Shown piece by piece: positions 9,544 through 15,210 of a DNA stretch of 49,689 nt. A model generated the notes under the pieces. The model did not search any database and was not told where the DNA came from. It saw only the letters and a program-made list of their open reading frames with translations. The stretch is taken from positions 1 through 49,689 of the forward strand of contig CAIKUK010000009.1 in the NCBI GenBank assembly GCA_903830625.1, written 5' to 3'. The position numbers and the translations under genes are program-made. Source of the stretch: Candidatus Yanofskyibacteriota bacterium (lineage in GTDB: Bacteria; Patescibacteriota; Minisyncoccia; 2-02-FULL-40-12; GWA2-44-9). Position 1 is the first letter of the stretch. The number at the start of each line of letters is the position of its first letter.

Positions 9544-9602
9544 AAAAGAAAAACGGGGGTCGTCGCAGAAGCTCGCGCTTCTTTGAACAAATCCCCCGTC
9601 AT
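9544..9602 (-). terminator. Intrinsic terminator of the 9613-10074 gene
   Basis: Read on the minus strand: a stem ACGGGGG/CCCCCGT with an inner AGAAGC/GCTTCT hairpin, followed by TTTTCTTTTTT. It starts a few bases after the stop of the small gene and insulates the helicase gene. Confidence 0.85.
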
Positions 9603-9612
9603 GGGCCGCCGG

Positions 9613-10074
9613 CTACTCCACGTAGTCCCGGCTCGGGTCGGCGTGAATCTTCACCATCGCTTCGATACAGAGCGCCTGGTATGCTGCGGCGACACAGTTG
9701 GCGATCATCTCATCAAAGTATGACTGGACCCCCGACACGCCCACAGGAATGCCGTTGAAATTGACGCCACCGGCGTGCTTTGTGTCGCCCACCATTAATC
9801 GGTGTGGTTCCAATTGCGCGACATGGCGACTACTGAGACCGCTGCGCCCAGCAAGACAAGCCTTGTGGAGAGCCAGCCTGTGGTAATCATGTTCCCATTT
9901 TCCCTCATCCCCCAAAGACTTCTGGCCCAGAATATTGCCCTCCAGAGGGTCGAGGATCACGATTGCCAGATCGCCGCGCTTGACGACCCCATCTGTGACC
10001 AACTTCTCAATCATCGGCAGAACCATCAGGATTGCACGTTGAGCCATATCCGGTGCCAAAAGAACGCTTACCAT
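9613..10074 (-). CDS. Hypothetical small cassette-type protein (153 aa)
   Basis: No family recognised. The protein is soluble and begins MVSVLLAPDMAQRAILM; a central segment (GQKSLGDEGKWEHDYHRLAL) and a C-terminal segment (SYFDEMIANCVAAAYQAL) look helical. It differs from its neighbours in having a strong Shine-Dalgarno sequence (GGAGG, six bases before the ATG), its own promoter at 10096-10123, its own terminator at 9544-9602, and GC-rich codons. A weak alternative is a prophage- or plasmid-derived gene. The same architecture recurs around the window. Confidence 0.75.
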   Translation of the reverse strand: MVSVLLAPDMAQRAILMVLPMIEKLVTDGVVKRGDLAIVILDPLEGNILGQKSLGDEGKWEHDYHRLALHKACLAGRSGLSSRHVAQLEPHRLMVGDTKHAGGVNFNGIPVGVSGVQSYFDEMIANCVAAAYQALCIEAMVKIHADPSRDYVE

Positions 10075-10095
10075 CCGTCACCTCCAGTAGTCATT

Positions 10096-10123
10096 ATTCT
10101 ACATTATTTGCGAAAAAAGTAAA
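10096..10123 (-). promoter_or_regulatory. Sigma-70 type promoter for the 9613-10074 gene
   Basis: On the minus strand TTTACT (10118-10123), a 16-base spacer, then TAGAAT (10096-10101). The Shine-Dalgarno and ATG follow within about 25 bases. Confidence 0.65.
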
Positions 10124-10129
10124 GCCGAA

Positions 10130-10744
10130 TTATTTCTTCGGCTGTTCGTGAAGAGCGAGGATTTTTATTTCCACCGGGTCTACTTTGCGTAATTTTCGGA
10201 TAACGTCTTTCGGAGCGATAGCGAAATGTTTTATCTCGTCCAGTTTGTCGTCTATATCCCATAAATCGCCTTCGTGGCCTATCCAGTCTTTCCCGAATGA
10301 ATTAAGATTTAAAGTCTTGGAATAACTGCGCATGGTTTTATTTCCGCTTTCAAGAAAATATTCATTAAAATATGACATCGCCAGTTCACGGATGTTTTTG
10401 TATATCGGGTCGCGGTAGCGCAAAATAGCATGATTGCCTTTTGAAAGCGCGCCCCAAAGACCTTTCATTTTGAATGGCGCAATCACGTGGTCTTTATCCT
10501 CATCGGTCGTGGCCAGATGCATCAGCAAGGGCTGATGGCCGTGAAGCGACAAAATATACGCGCCCAGTATTGCCGCTTCAATACAATGGGCGCTTTTGGC
10601 CCGAAGGACCATCACCGGCGACTTACACTTGTCTACGCCGTCTTTTTCAAAATTGATGGGAATCTTATTTAAAAAATCCTGCACTTTGGCAGGCGTATTC
10701 AACCGCTTCATCATCGCCAGTTCTTTTTTGGTGAACGCCAGCAT
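10130..10744 (-). CDS. Transglutaminase-like hypothetical protein
   Basis: A 204-residue soluble protein. The order AHCIEAAILGAY (Cys), DHVIAPFKM (His) and RYRDPIYKNI (Asp) matches the Cys-His-Asp layout of the transglutaminase-like cysteine protease fold, but no further family assignment is possible by eye. It starts four bases after the engB stop and has no Shine-Dalgarno sequence, so it is probably read with engB. The small cassette gene at 9613-10074 lies immediately downstream with its own promoter. Confidence 0.7.
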   Translation of the reverse strand: MLAFTKKELAMMKRLNTPAKVQDFLNKIPINFEKDGVDKCKSPVMVLRAKSAHCIEAAILGAYILSLHGHQPLLMHLATTDEDKDHVIAPFKMKGLWGALSKGNHAILRYRDPIYKNIRELAMSYFNEYFLESGNKTMRSYSKTLNLNSFGKDWIGHEGDLWDIDDKLDEIKHFAIAPKDVIRKLRKVDPVEIKILALHEQPKK

Positions 10745-10748
10745 TTAT

Positions 10749-11324
10749 TTATCGCTTAAATAATTCCTCAGTCAGTTCAGTAACGCCGATTTTCTTTTCG
10801 GCGGAATATGGAATGACTTTATATTTACCAACTGTTTTTTGAATACTCTGCATCTGTTTGACGTATTCGGATTTTTTAATCTTATCCACTTTATTGGCCA
10901 CAATCAAGATATTTTTATTTCGTTCTTCCAGCCCGCGCAAGATTTCTTTGTCGTTGGCGGTCAGGCCGATTTCGGCGTCAATAATCAAAAGCACCAATTT
11001 CTGCTGATAATGCGAGTTGAACAGATACCAAAAAATTATCTTCTTGAGTTTGTCCCGTCCACCTTCATCGGCTTTAGCGTAACCATAGCCAGGCAAATCC
11101 ACGAGATAAAAAGATTTGTTGATTAAAAATAAATTGACTTCCTGGGTCCGTCCGGGAAACGAGCTGGTTCGGGCCAAATCTTTTTGCTTGGTCAGAGAAT
11201 TGATAATGCTGGACTTGCCCACATTGGAACGCCCAATCAGAGCGATATGGTCTTTGCCGTCATCCAGAGCTTCATCGTCTCCGATAACGCCCTTCACAAA
11301 TTTTGCCGATGTTATTGTTGGCAT
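10749..11324 (-). CDS. engB: Ribosome biogenesis GTPase EngB (YihA/YsxC)
   Basis: A 191-residue TRAFAC GTPase with G1 GRSNVGKSS, G3 DLPGYG, G4 NKVDK and a late SAEKKIG. EngB is needed for assembly of the large ribosomal subunit. I place the start at MPTITSAKFV (11324), which is conserved in the family. The frame is open further upstream (MAVMCG before MPTIT), but those six residues are encoded by the right arm of the 136-bp repeat at 11325-11460. No ordinary Shine-Dalgarno precedes either start. Confidence 0.95.
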   Translation of the reverse strand: MPTITSAKFVKGVIGDDEALDDGKDHIALIGRSNVGKSSIINSLTKQKDLARTSSFPGRTQEVNLFLINKSFYLVDLPGYGYAKADEGGRDKLKKIIFWYLFNSHYQQKLVLLIIDAEIGLTANDKEILRGLEERNKNILIVANKVDKIKKSEYVKQMQSIQKTVGKYKVIPYSAEKKIGVTELTEELFKR

Positions 11325-11460
11325 CCCGCACATAACAGCCATCAGTTGCTGTAACGCAGTACAATTTAACTTTGCTGATGCGTTTAGCTTCCAGAATGGT
11401 CTGTCTTGTTAATTATACTTATTCCCGCAACACGTACTGCATATGGCTGTTATGTGCGGG
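11325..11460. repeat. 136-bp element with 18-bp terminal inverted repeats, copy 1
   Basis: The ends CCCGCACATAACAGCCAT and its exact reverse complement bound 136 bp. GCAGTAC/GTACTGC forms an inner inverted repeat and GCTGA/TTAGC an inner stem. Copy 2 at 39814-39949 has the same length and about 90 percent identity (14 differences counted by eye). The element ends flush with the ATG of engB; copy 2 does the same at uvrD. On the gene-sense strand this copy holds a TATAAT that could supply a -10; copy 2 lacks it. Options: a MITE-like mobile element or a cis-acting leader RNA. Confidence 0.9.
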
Positions 11461-11493
11461 AAAAAAGTGGGGGTCGCGTTGGCGCGACCCCCA
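11461..11493 (-). terminator. Intrinsic terminator of the 11513-11797 gene
   Basis: On the minus strand an 11-bp perfect stem (TGGGGGTCGCG with CGCGACCCCCA) and a four-base loop are followed by TTTTTT at 11461-11466, immediately before the 136-bp repeat. Confidence 0.9.
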
Positions 11494-11512
11494 GAACTTG
11501 GCGGTGGAACCG

Positions 11513-11797
11513 TCAGGACATCGAGGCGGGAGAATTCCTGGAAAGACTACAGCCTTCGTTTTCCTCGCACCCGTCCTCGAATGTGCAGGTTGGCGCGGAC
11601 TTGTCTCCGCCGTAGTAGCGACACCTCACGCCCAGTCGAGTCATTCTCGCCTGAATTGAGGTTACCGTATCGGCGGTAGGTACTCTGCCCCTTTCTCGAC
11701 TCCCATTCGTTTCCACGTCCTCAAGCACCACGTTGCCGTACCGGACTTGGAACGAATTGAGGTCGCGCTGAACCTGCCTTGCAAGTGAACCCGCCAT
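11513..11797 (-). CDS. Hypothetical small cassette-type protein (94 aa)
   Basis: Unrecognised. The start MAGSLARQVQRDLNSF at 11797 is chosen because a GGAGGG Shine-Dalgarno lies four bases upstream; the longer frame has none. The C-terminal part has four cysteines (RCRYYGG, PTCTFEDGCEENEGC), which could form disulfides or bind metal. The gene is GC-rich, sits alone, and ends in a strong terminator, like the other small cassette genes. No promoter stands out upstream. Confidence 0.65.
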   Translation of the reverse strand: MAGSLARQVQRDLNSFQVRYGNVVLEDVETNGSRERGRVPTADTVTSIQARMTRLGVRCRYYGGDKSAPTCTFEDGCEENEGCSLSRNSPASMS

Positions 11798-11902
11798 GAG
11801 ACCCTCCACTCTACACCACACCGCCCCGTTTGAATGATTAAGAGCTGGGAAACCTAACAATAGCCCTAAAACGGACTCTTGTCAAAGCAGATATAAACCT
11901 TT

Positions 11903-11937
11903 AAAAACGATAAGGCCCGCGAGGGTTGGGCCTTATC
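11903..11937 (-). terminator. Intrinsic terminator of the 11955-12605 gene
   Basis: On the minus strand GATAAGGCCC pairs with GGGCCTTATC (11909-11918 and 11928-11937), followed by GTTTTTA. Confidence 0.85.
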
Positions 11938-11954
11938 GGCGAACTCTTCGCGGG

Positions 11955-12605
11955 CTAGTTCTGACGGTTTCTGAGGTCAGCGAGGGTCTCGGCGGCAAGG
12001 CGGGCCACATCCTCGTGTTCGGGATCGGACAACAACACCAGGATGTGCTTGTGGTCTTCGGCAATCTTGTGCGCCGCGTCAGCGGGCATCTTGCCTTGGT
12101 ACAGAATTTCGAGAATTGTCGACATCCTGACAAGATCGTCGTCACGGATGCCTCTCACTGTACCCTTTGCCGCGGCTTCGAGCTTGGATGAAAGAACCTC
12201 GTGGAACGGCTTCTTGTCGTCCTTCTTGGCGACTTCGAGCACAAGCCCTTCGACTTTCGCCGGATCGAGCCTGCTTCCGTCCGGCGGGAAGAATACAATA
12301 GTCTCGTTGCTGATCACGCTCTCGATACAGATCCGATTCGAGCCGCTTTTGGAGCCGCGGCCGATTTCGGAAATGGACGTGAACCCTACCGTCAGAGAAA
12401 GCCCGTAATCGAGATGGTCAGCCTTGACCCAGCGTATTGGTGGGTAGCCCTCTCCTTTGGCAAACCAGGTGAAACGGACCTGCAGCTCCTCACCATCAAC
12501 GGTAACCTGCGCAATCTCACCTCGGAATATGTACCTTTCGATCTCGTTCTGAATCTCCACCTGGCCACCCACATAGGGCGTCAATACTTCTGTTGTTAAT
12601 CGCAT
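11955..12605 (-). CDS. Hypothetical cassette-type protein (216 aa)
   Basis: No family recognised. The first half is beta-rich (IERYIFRGEIAQVTVDGEELQVRF, shown as its key residues I-E-R...V-R-F) and may be a small barrel; the second half is helical, with SKLEAAAKGTVRGIRDDDLV and ILYQGKMPADAAHKIAED. It has a perfect AGGAGG Shine-Dalgarno four bases before the ATG, a near-consensus promoter overlapped by an operator-like palindrome (12624-12652) and a terminator. Codon use is GC-rich relative to the core genes. The palindrome suggests it is repressed by an unidentified dimeric regulator. Confidence 0.75.
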   Translation of the reverse strand: MRLTTEVLTPYVGGQVEIQNEIERYIFRGEIAQVTVDGEELQVRFTWFAKGEGYPPIRWVKADHLDYGLSLTVGFTSISEIGRGSKSGSNRICIESVISNETIVFFPPDGSRLDPAKVEGLVLEVAKKDDKKPFHEVLSSKLEAAAKGTVRGIRDDDLVRMSTILEILYQGKMPADAAHKIAEDHKHILVLLSDPEHEDVARLAAETLADLRNRQN

Positions 12606-12623
12606 ACTGCCTCCTTATGTGAA

Positions 12624-12652
12624 ACAATACCACCGAAAGGTGGTATTGTCAA
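12624..12652 (-). promoter_or_regulatory. Promoter with embedded 11-bp inverted-repeat operator
   Basis: On the minus strand TTGACA (12647-12652), 17-base spacer, TATTGT (12624-12629). A perfect inverted repeat ACAATACCACC/GGTGGTATTGT with a four-base centre spans from the -35 edge through the -10. The hairpin could also act as a weak terminator of the gene upstream, but the following T-run is short. Confidence 0.75.
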
Positions 12653-12667
12653 TTACTAATTTTGTTT

Positions 12668-13030
12668 TTATTTTTGAACCATTCGGCGGTAACCGGCGAA
12701 GAGAGGGAGAAGAAAAGTCAGGATGTAATACAAATAGACGTCTAGTTTATAATAGCCATCTACAGGGTGGAGAGCTTTGACCAGGAAGAAATAATCAAAC
12801 ACTATTGCAATCAACGTCCAGATAACGGCCAAAGATAGATAATATTGCCACGTGTCGCCTTTTACCTTTTTAAACAAAACCCAAAGCGTGATGATTATCC
12901 CAATCGGCATAATCACCCAACCAATCATATTTTGCGGAACAACCGCAAAAAGAATAAAGCCCAACACATAACCAATCAGCCAAAGCCCCAATCCCCAGCC
13001 CACCCCGTCTTTAATAAGTTGTTTATTCAT
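12668..13030 (-). CDS. Small integral membrane protein (120 aa)
   Basis: Four predicted transmembrane helices (about residues 10-30, 35-53, 63-82, 92-113) with short loops. No catalytic motif is visible. The sequence is host-like in composition, with no strong Shine-Dalgarno. It starts 11 bases after the stop of the DUF3850 gene and is likely co-transcribed with it. Function unknown. Confidence 0.7.
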   Translation of the reverse strand: MNKQLIKDGVGWGLGLWLIGYVLGFILFAVVPQNMIGWVIMPIGIIITLWVLFKKVKGDTWQYYLSLAVIWTLIAIVFDYFFLVKALHPVDGYYKLDVYLYYILTFLLPLFAGYRRMVQK

Positions 13031-13041
13031 GTGTTTGTTAA

Positions 13042-13302
13042 TTAAAACTGTATAACATAAATCCCTTTTTCTTCTATTTCTTTTTTCTGGCCATACATAT
13101 CCAGCTCAAATTTATGAACGTAGCTTACGGCCTTTTCTATTTTACGGCCAGTGTAATCTTTTGTTGACGGGTCCCACTCTTCCAAAACAAGAGTGTCACC
13201 CTCCTTAACCTCAAAATCAGCCAATCGTATTTCAAACTTTTTCTTGCCCGACTCAAGCAGTTCAAATGAATCCGGCCAAATTTTCTTCTTAATTATTGCC
13301 AT
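13042..13302 (-). CDS. DUF3850 / ASCH-like domain protein
   Basis: An 86-residue protein matching the DUF3850 pattern: IWPDSFELLESGKKKFEIR, then DFEVKEGDTLVLEEWD and YTGRKIEKAVSYV. The fold is related to ASCH/PUA-like domains, suggesting RNA or nucleotide binding; the family is often found in phages and small genomes. It is the first gene of a two-gene minus-strand unit with the membrane protein. The exact role is unknown. Confidence 0.8.
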   Translation of the reverse strand: MAIIKKKIWPDSFELLESGKKKFEIRLADFEVKEGDTLVLEEWDPSTKDYTGRKIEKAVSYVHKFELDMYGQKKEIEEKGIYVIQF

Positions 13303-13471
13303 ATACTTATTATATTATTTATAGAATTTTTTGACTAGATTTTAGACCACACTACCTCTTAGTCGCTGATTGACAACATCACTAAAATATGGGAGTATTT
13401 AGATCTAGTTCAGTTGGCAGGTCAAGGTCATACTGATTGAGACCAATAGCCAATTCATAAGGAGAAGTGCC

Positions 13472-13633
13472 ATGCCCGATACCCCCCAGTCCCAAGCAAG
13501 CAAACAAGCCGATGCGAAAGCCGCTCAGGACACAGCCACGGCCGCCGGAAGCGTGGCCAAGGCCGACCAGATCAAGGCCACCGAGACGAAGGACGCTGCC
13601 GACGAGGCTCGGGAGAAGGCCGGCAAGGGCTAA
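13472..13633 (+). CDS. 53-aa Ala/Lys/Asp-rich small protein
   Basis: A 54-codon frame begins ATG at 13472, eight bases after an AAGGAG Shine-Dalgarno, and ends TAA at 13631-13633. It starts MPDTPQSQASKQADAKAAQD and ends EAREKAGKG: highly charged, alanine-rich, probably an extended helix or disordered, with no cysteine or aromatic residue. It is very GC-rich compared with its surroundings and is followed by a strong terminator. A longer frame overlapping it in another phase is a shadow. It belongs to the small-cassette class. Confidence 0.7.
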   Translation: MPDTPQSQASKQADAKAAQDTATAAGSVAKADQIKATETKDAADEAREKAGKG

Positions 13634-13655
13634 GGAGCGGTCGTCATCAACTTTT

Positions 13656-13696
13656 CGCCTACAGAATCCTGTGATTCTGTAGGCGAGTTATTTTTT
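13656..13696 (+). terminator. Intrinsic terminator after the 53-aa gene
   Basis: A 13-bp stem CGCCTACAGAATC/GATTCTGTAGGCG with a four-base loop (13656-13685), then GTTATTTTTT. It faces the convergent DUF167 gene. Confidence 0.9.
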
Positions 13697-13699
13697 AAA

Positions 13700-13975
13700 C
13701 TAAGTTACCTCTATTACTTTTTGGCGAGATTCGCGGCCGGATTTAATTTTAATCCTTCCCGCCGATATATTTAAATGTTTGGCCAAGGCCTGAATAACTG
13801 CCTGATTCGCCCGGCCGTCCACGGCCGGCTCCTTGACCCAGATTCTATAAAAATCCAACTGTGTCTCGGCGCCAGACGGATCCTTCTTCTCTACAACAAA
13901 ATTAAACCCTTCCTGTTTCACCTGCTCCACCAATTCCCGCTTAGCCCCCGGCCTGACTTTAACCAAGATTTTCAT
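13700..13975 (-). CDS. DUF167 family protein (YggU-like)
   Basis: A 91-residue protein with the DUF167/UPF0235 pattern: VKVRPGAKRE at the N terminus, YRIWVKEPAVDGRANQAV centrally and ISAGRIKIKSGRESRQKV near the C terminus. Function is unknown in the family; the fold is a small alpha/beta protein. The first 52 bases of this gene are duplicated at 15159-15210, on the far side of the two-gene module upstream, which marks a recombination or insertion event. Confidence 0.9.
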   Translation of the reverse strand: MKILVKVRPGAKRELVEQVKQEGFNFVVEKKDPSGAETQLDFYRIWVKEPAVDGRANQAVIQALAKHLNISAGRIKIKSGRESRQKVIEVT

Positions 13976-14017
13976 TGCATTTATTGCCCGTGATGGGTCG
14001 GGAAAAGTGTAATTTTG

Positions 14018-14308
14018 TTAACTCCTCTTGAAAGGTTGCTGATTAATACTCTCTAATAATTCCAAAGTCGCTTTTACGGAAGGATTGCTGGTATTCATAA
14101 GAATTAACCTCGCATCATATTTCTTTAATAATGGACTCAGAAATTCATCTCCCCACGAAGGCGAGAATGTAATAACTCCATCGAAATCTAATTCGAGATT
14201 CTCATTTTCTTCTAACACTGCGAGTTGAGGTTGGAAAGCCGCAAAAGCTTCACGACCATTTTGTCGAGAGATAAGGGTTGTGCCGAATTTTTTTAATTCT
14301 ATTCTCAT
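14018..14308 (-). CDS. DUF4325 (STAS-like) protein
   Basis: A 96-residue protein with the STAS-like DUF4325 pattern: LELDFDGVITFSPSWGDEFLSPLL followed by ARLILMNTSNPSVKATLELL (key residues given). Such proteins are usually encoded beside a GHKL ATPase, resembling anti-sigma-factor antagonist and kinase pairs. Here the partner is the MerR/ATPase gene directly upstream, four bases away. The serine phosphorylated in classical STAS antagonists is not obvious. Probably a signalling partner of the ATPase. Confidence 0.75.
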   Translation of the reverse strand: MRIELKKFGTTLISRQNGREAFAAFQPQLAVLEENENLELDFDGVITFSPSWGDEFLSPLLKKYDARLILMNTSNPSVKATLELLESINQQPFKRS

Positions 14309-14312
14309 ATTT

Positions 14313-15038
14313 TTAAAATGTTATTAATGCTAGACATCCCCGAAAAGGTTCGTCTGAAGATTTTATATCCAATATATCACTGTCTTTAGTTAGTATTAAT
14401 TCTGCGACGCCTGTTTGGAACAGCAACCCAATAGGATTTTCGGCCACGATTTTACGCACGAATTTAAGCCCATTGCCACGACTCTCTGGAGATCGACCGG
14501 ATATGATTTCAGTAAATGCAACCTCCAAGGCTCGTTCATCTGTATTTAGATCTGGTTTTACTCTTTTTAATGTCGCCAAAATACCAAGTCCTCTATCTGC
14601 CAACACTATATTTCTTTTGTGAATATCATAAGCAAAAAATATTCCAGGAATATCGGGCCAATTCCCCAAATTATGATCGAAGGAATTATTTCCTATTTCT
14701 CCAGCTACGGCAACAAGTAGAGAAAATATAGGGGACAATTCTTTTACTCCCGCAAGAAGATCTTGCATTTGAGTTAACTTTGTCTGAAATGTAGCGCTAT
14801 TAGAGCAATAAAATTTTGAGGGTATTTCGGGTGTATCTCTTGAAACCCAGTCCTTAGCTAAGCCAAAAAGATCATTTAAGAAGAGCTCTATCTGAGACCT
14901 AGCATACAAACGATAACCTGCATCCGATGTTTTAACCGGACTCAATTTTCCACTCTTATCCCAGCGCCGAAGAGTATCTATTGAAACTCCTAGTATTTCG
15001 GAAGCTTCACCAATTGTAATCAGTTCTTGTTCGGGCAT
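14313..15038 (-). CDS. MerR-like HTH plus GHKL ATPase regulator
   Basis: A 241-residue protein with two modules. Residues 1-60 form a MerR-type HTH (TIGEASEILGVSIDTLRRWD). Residues 90-240 form a GHKL ATPase: N-box AGEIGNNSFDHN, G1 box DRGLG, G2 box GRSPESRGNGLKFV. The start MPEQEL at 15038 lies 10 bases from a TATTAT -10, so the message is near-leaderless. Two 18-bp direct repeats with a 21-bp period overlap and flank the -35, suggesting autoregulation by the HTH. With DUF4325 it forms a DNA-binding ATPase/STAS switch, possibly controlling the adjacent restriction-modification operon (inference). Confidence 0.82.
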   Translation of the reverse strand: MPEQELITIGEASEILGVSIDTLRRWDKSGKLSPVKTSDAGYRLYARSQIELFLNDLFGLAKDWVSRDTPEIPSKFYCSNSATFQTKLTQMQDLLAGVKELSPIFSLLVAVAGEIGNNSFDHNLGNWPDIPGIFFAYDIHKRNIVLADRGLGILATLKRVKPDLNTDERALEVAFTEIISGRSPESRGNGLKFVRKIVAENPIGLLFQTGVAELILTKDSDILDIKSSDEPFRGCLALITF

Positions 15039-15047
15039 AACAAGCCA

Positions 15048-15098
15048 ATAATAGCACACTTTAAAACCCTATGCAAACTTTTTAAAACCCTATGCAAA
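15048..15098 (-). promoter_or_regulatory. Promoter with two 18-bp direct repeats (operator)
   Basis: On the minus strand TTGCAT (15071-15076), 17-base spacer, TATTAT (15048-15053). The 18-bp repeat TTTAAAACCCTATGCAAA (plus strand) occurs identically at 15060-15077 and 15081-15098, a 21-bp (two helical turns) period. This geometry fits cooperative binding on one DNA face. Confidence 0.75.
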
Positions 15099-15122
15099 AC
15101 TCGTAAATACGCTGATTTTTCA

Positions 15123-15144
15123 ATAGTTAACATATGTTAACTAT
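15123..15144. repeat. 22-bp perfect palindrome
   Basis: ATAGTTAACATATGTTAACT plus AT is identical to its reverse complement. Its TAACATATGTTA core is shared with the 58-bp palindrome at 1-58. It lies between the operator region and the DUF167 remnant, close to an apparent recombination junction. Confidence 0.75.
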
Positions 15145-15158
15145 ACCTTCCCAACCCT

Positions 15159-15210
15159 CTCCACCAACTCCCGTTTAGCCCCCGGCCTGACTTTAACCAA
15201 GATTTTCATT
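15159..15210 (-). pseudogene. Duplicated 5' fragment of the DUF167 gene
   Basis: These 52 bases match 13925-13976 (the first 17 codons of the DUF167 gene plus one base before the ATG) with two substitutions. The stop codon of the AIPR gene overlaps its right end by two bases. The fragment is a direct repeat bracketing the DUF4325/MerR-ATPase module. Confidence 0.88.

Noticed and set aside
10749-11342. EngB start at MAVMCGMPTIT
   Set aside because: The extra six residues come from the repeat arm and are not part of the family; still possible as the real initiation site because no SD marks the internal ATG.
11325-11460. Integron attC site
   Set aside because: Terminal inverted arms and bulged internal pairing recall attC, but the ends (CATAAC/GTTATG) do not fit RYYYAAC/GTTRRRY and the element abuts start codons rather than following cassette genes.
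13467-13682. 71-codon frame, Pro/Arg-rich
   Set aside because: It is the out-of-phase shadow of the SD-led 53-residue frame and runs into the terminator.
15048-15098. CRISPR-like direct repeats
   Set aside because: Only two identical 18-bp units with a 3-bp gap; no spacers and no cas genes. They fit an operator better.
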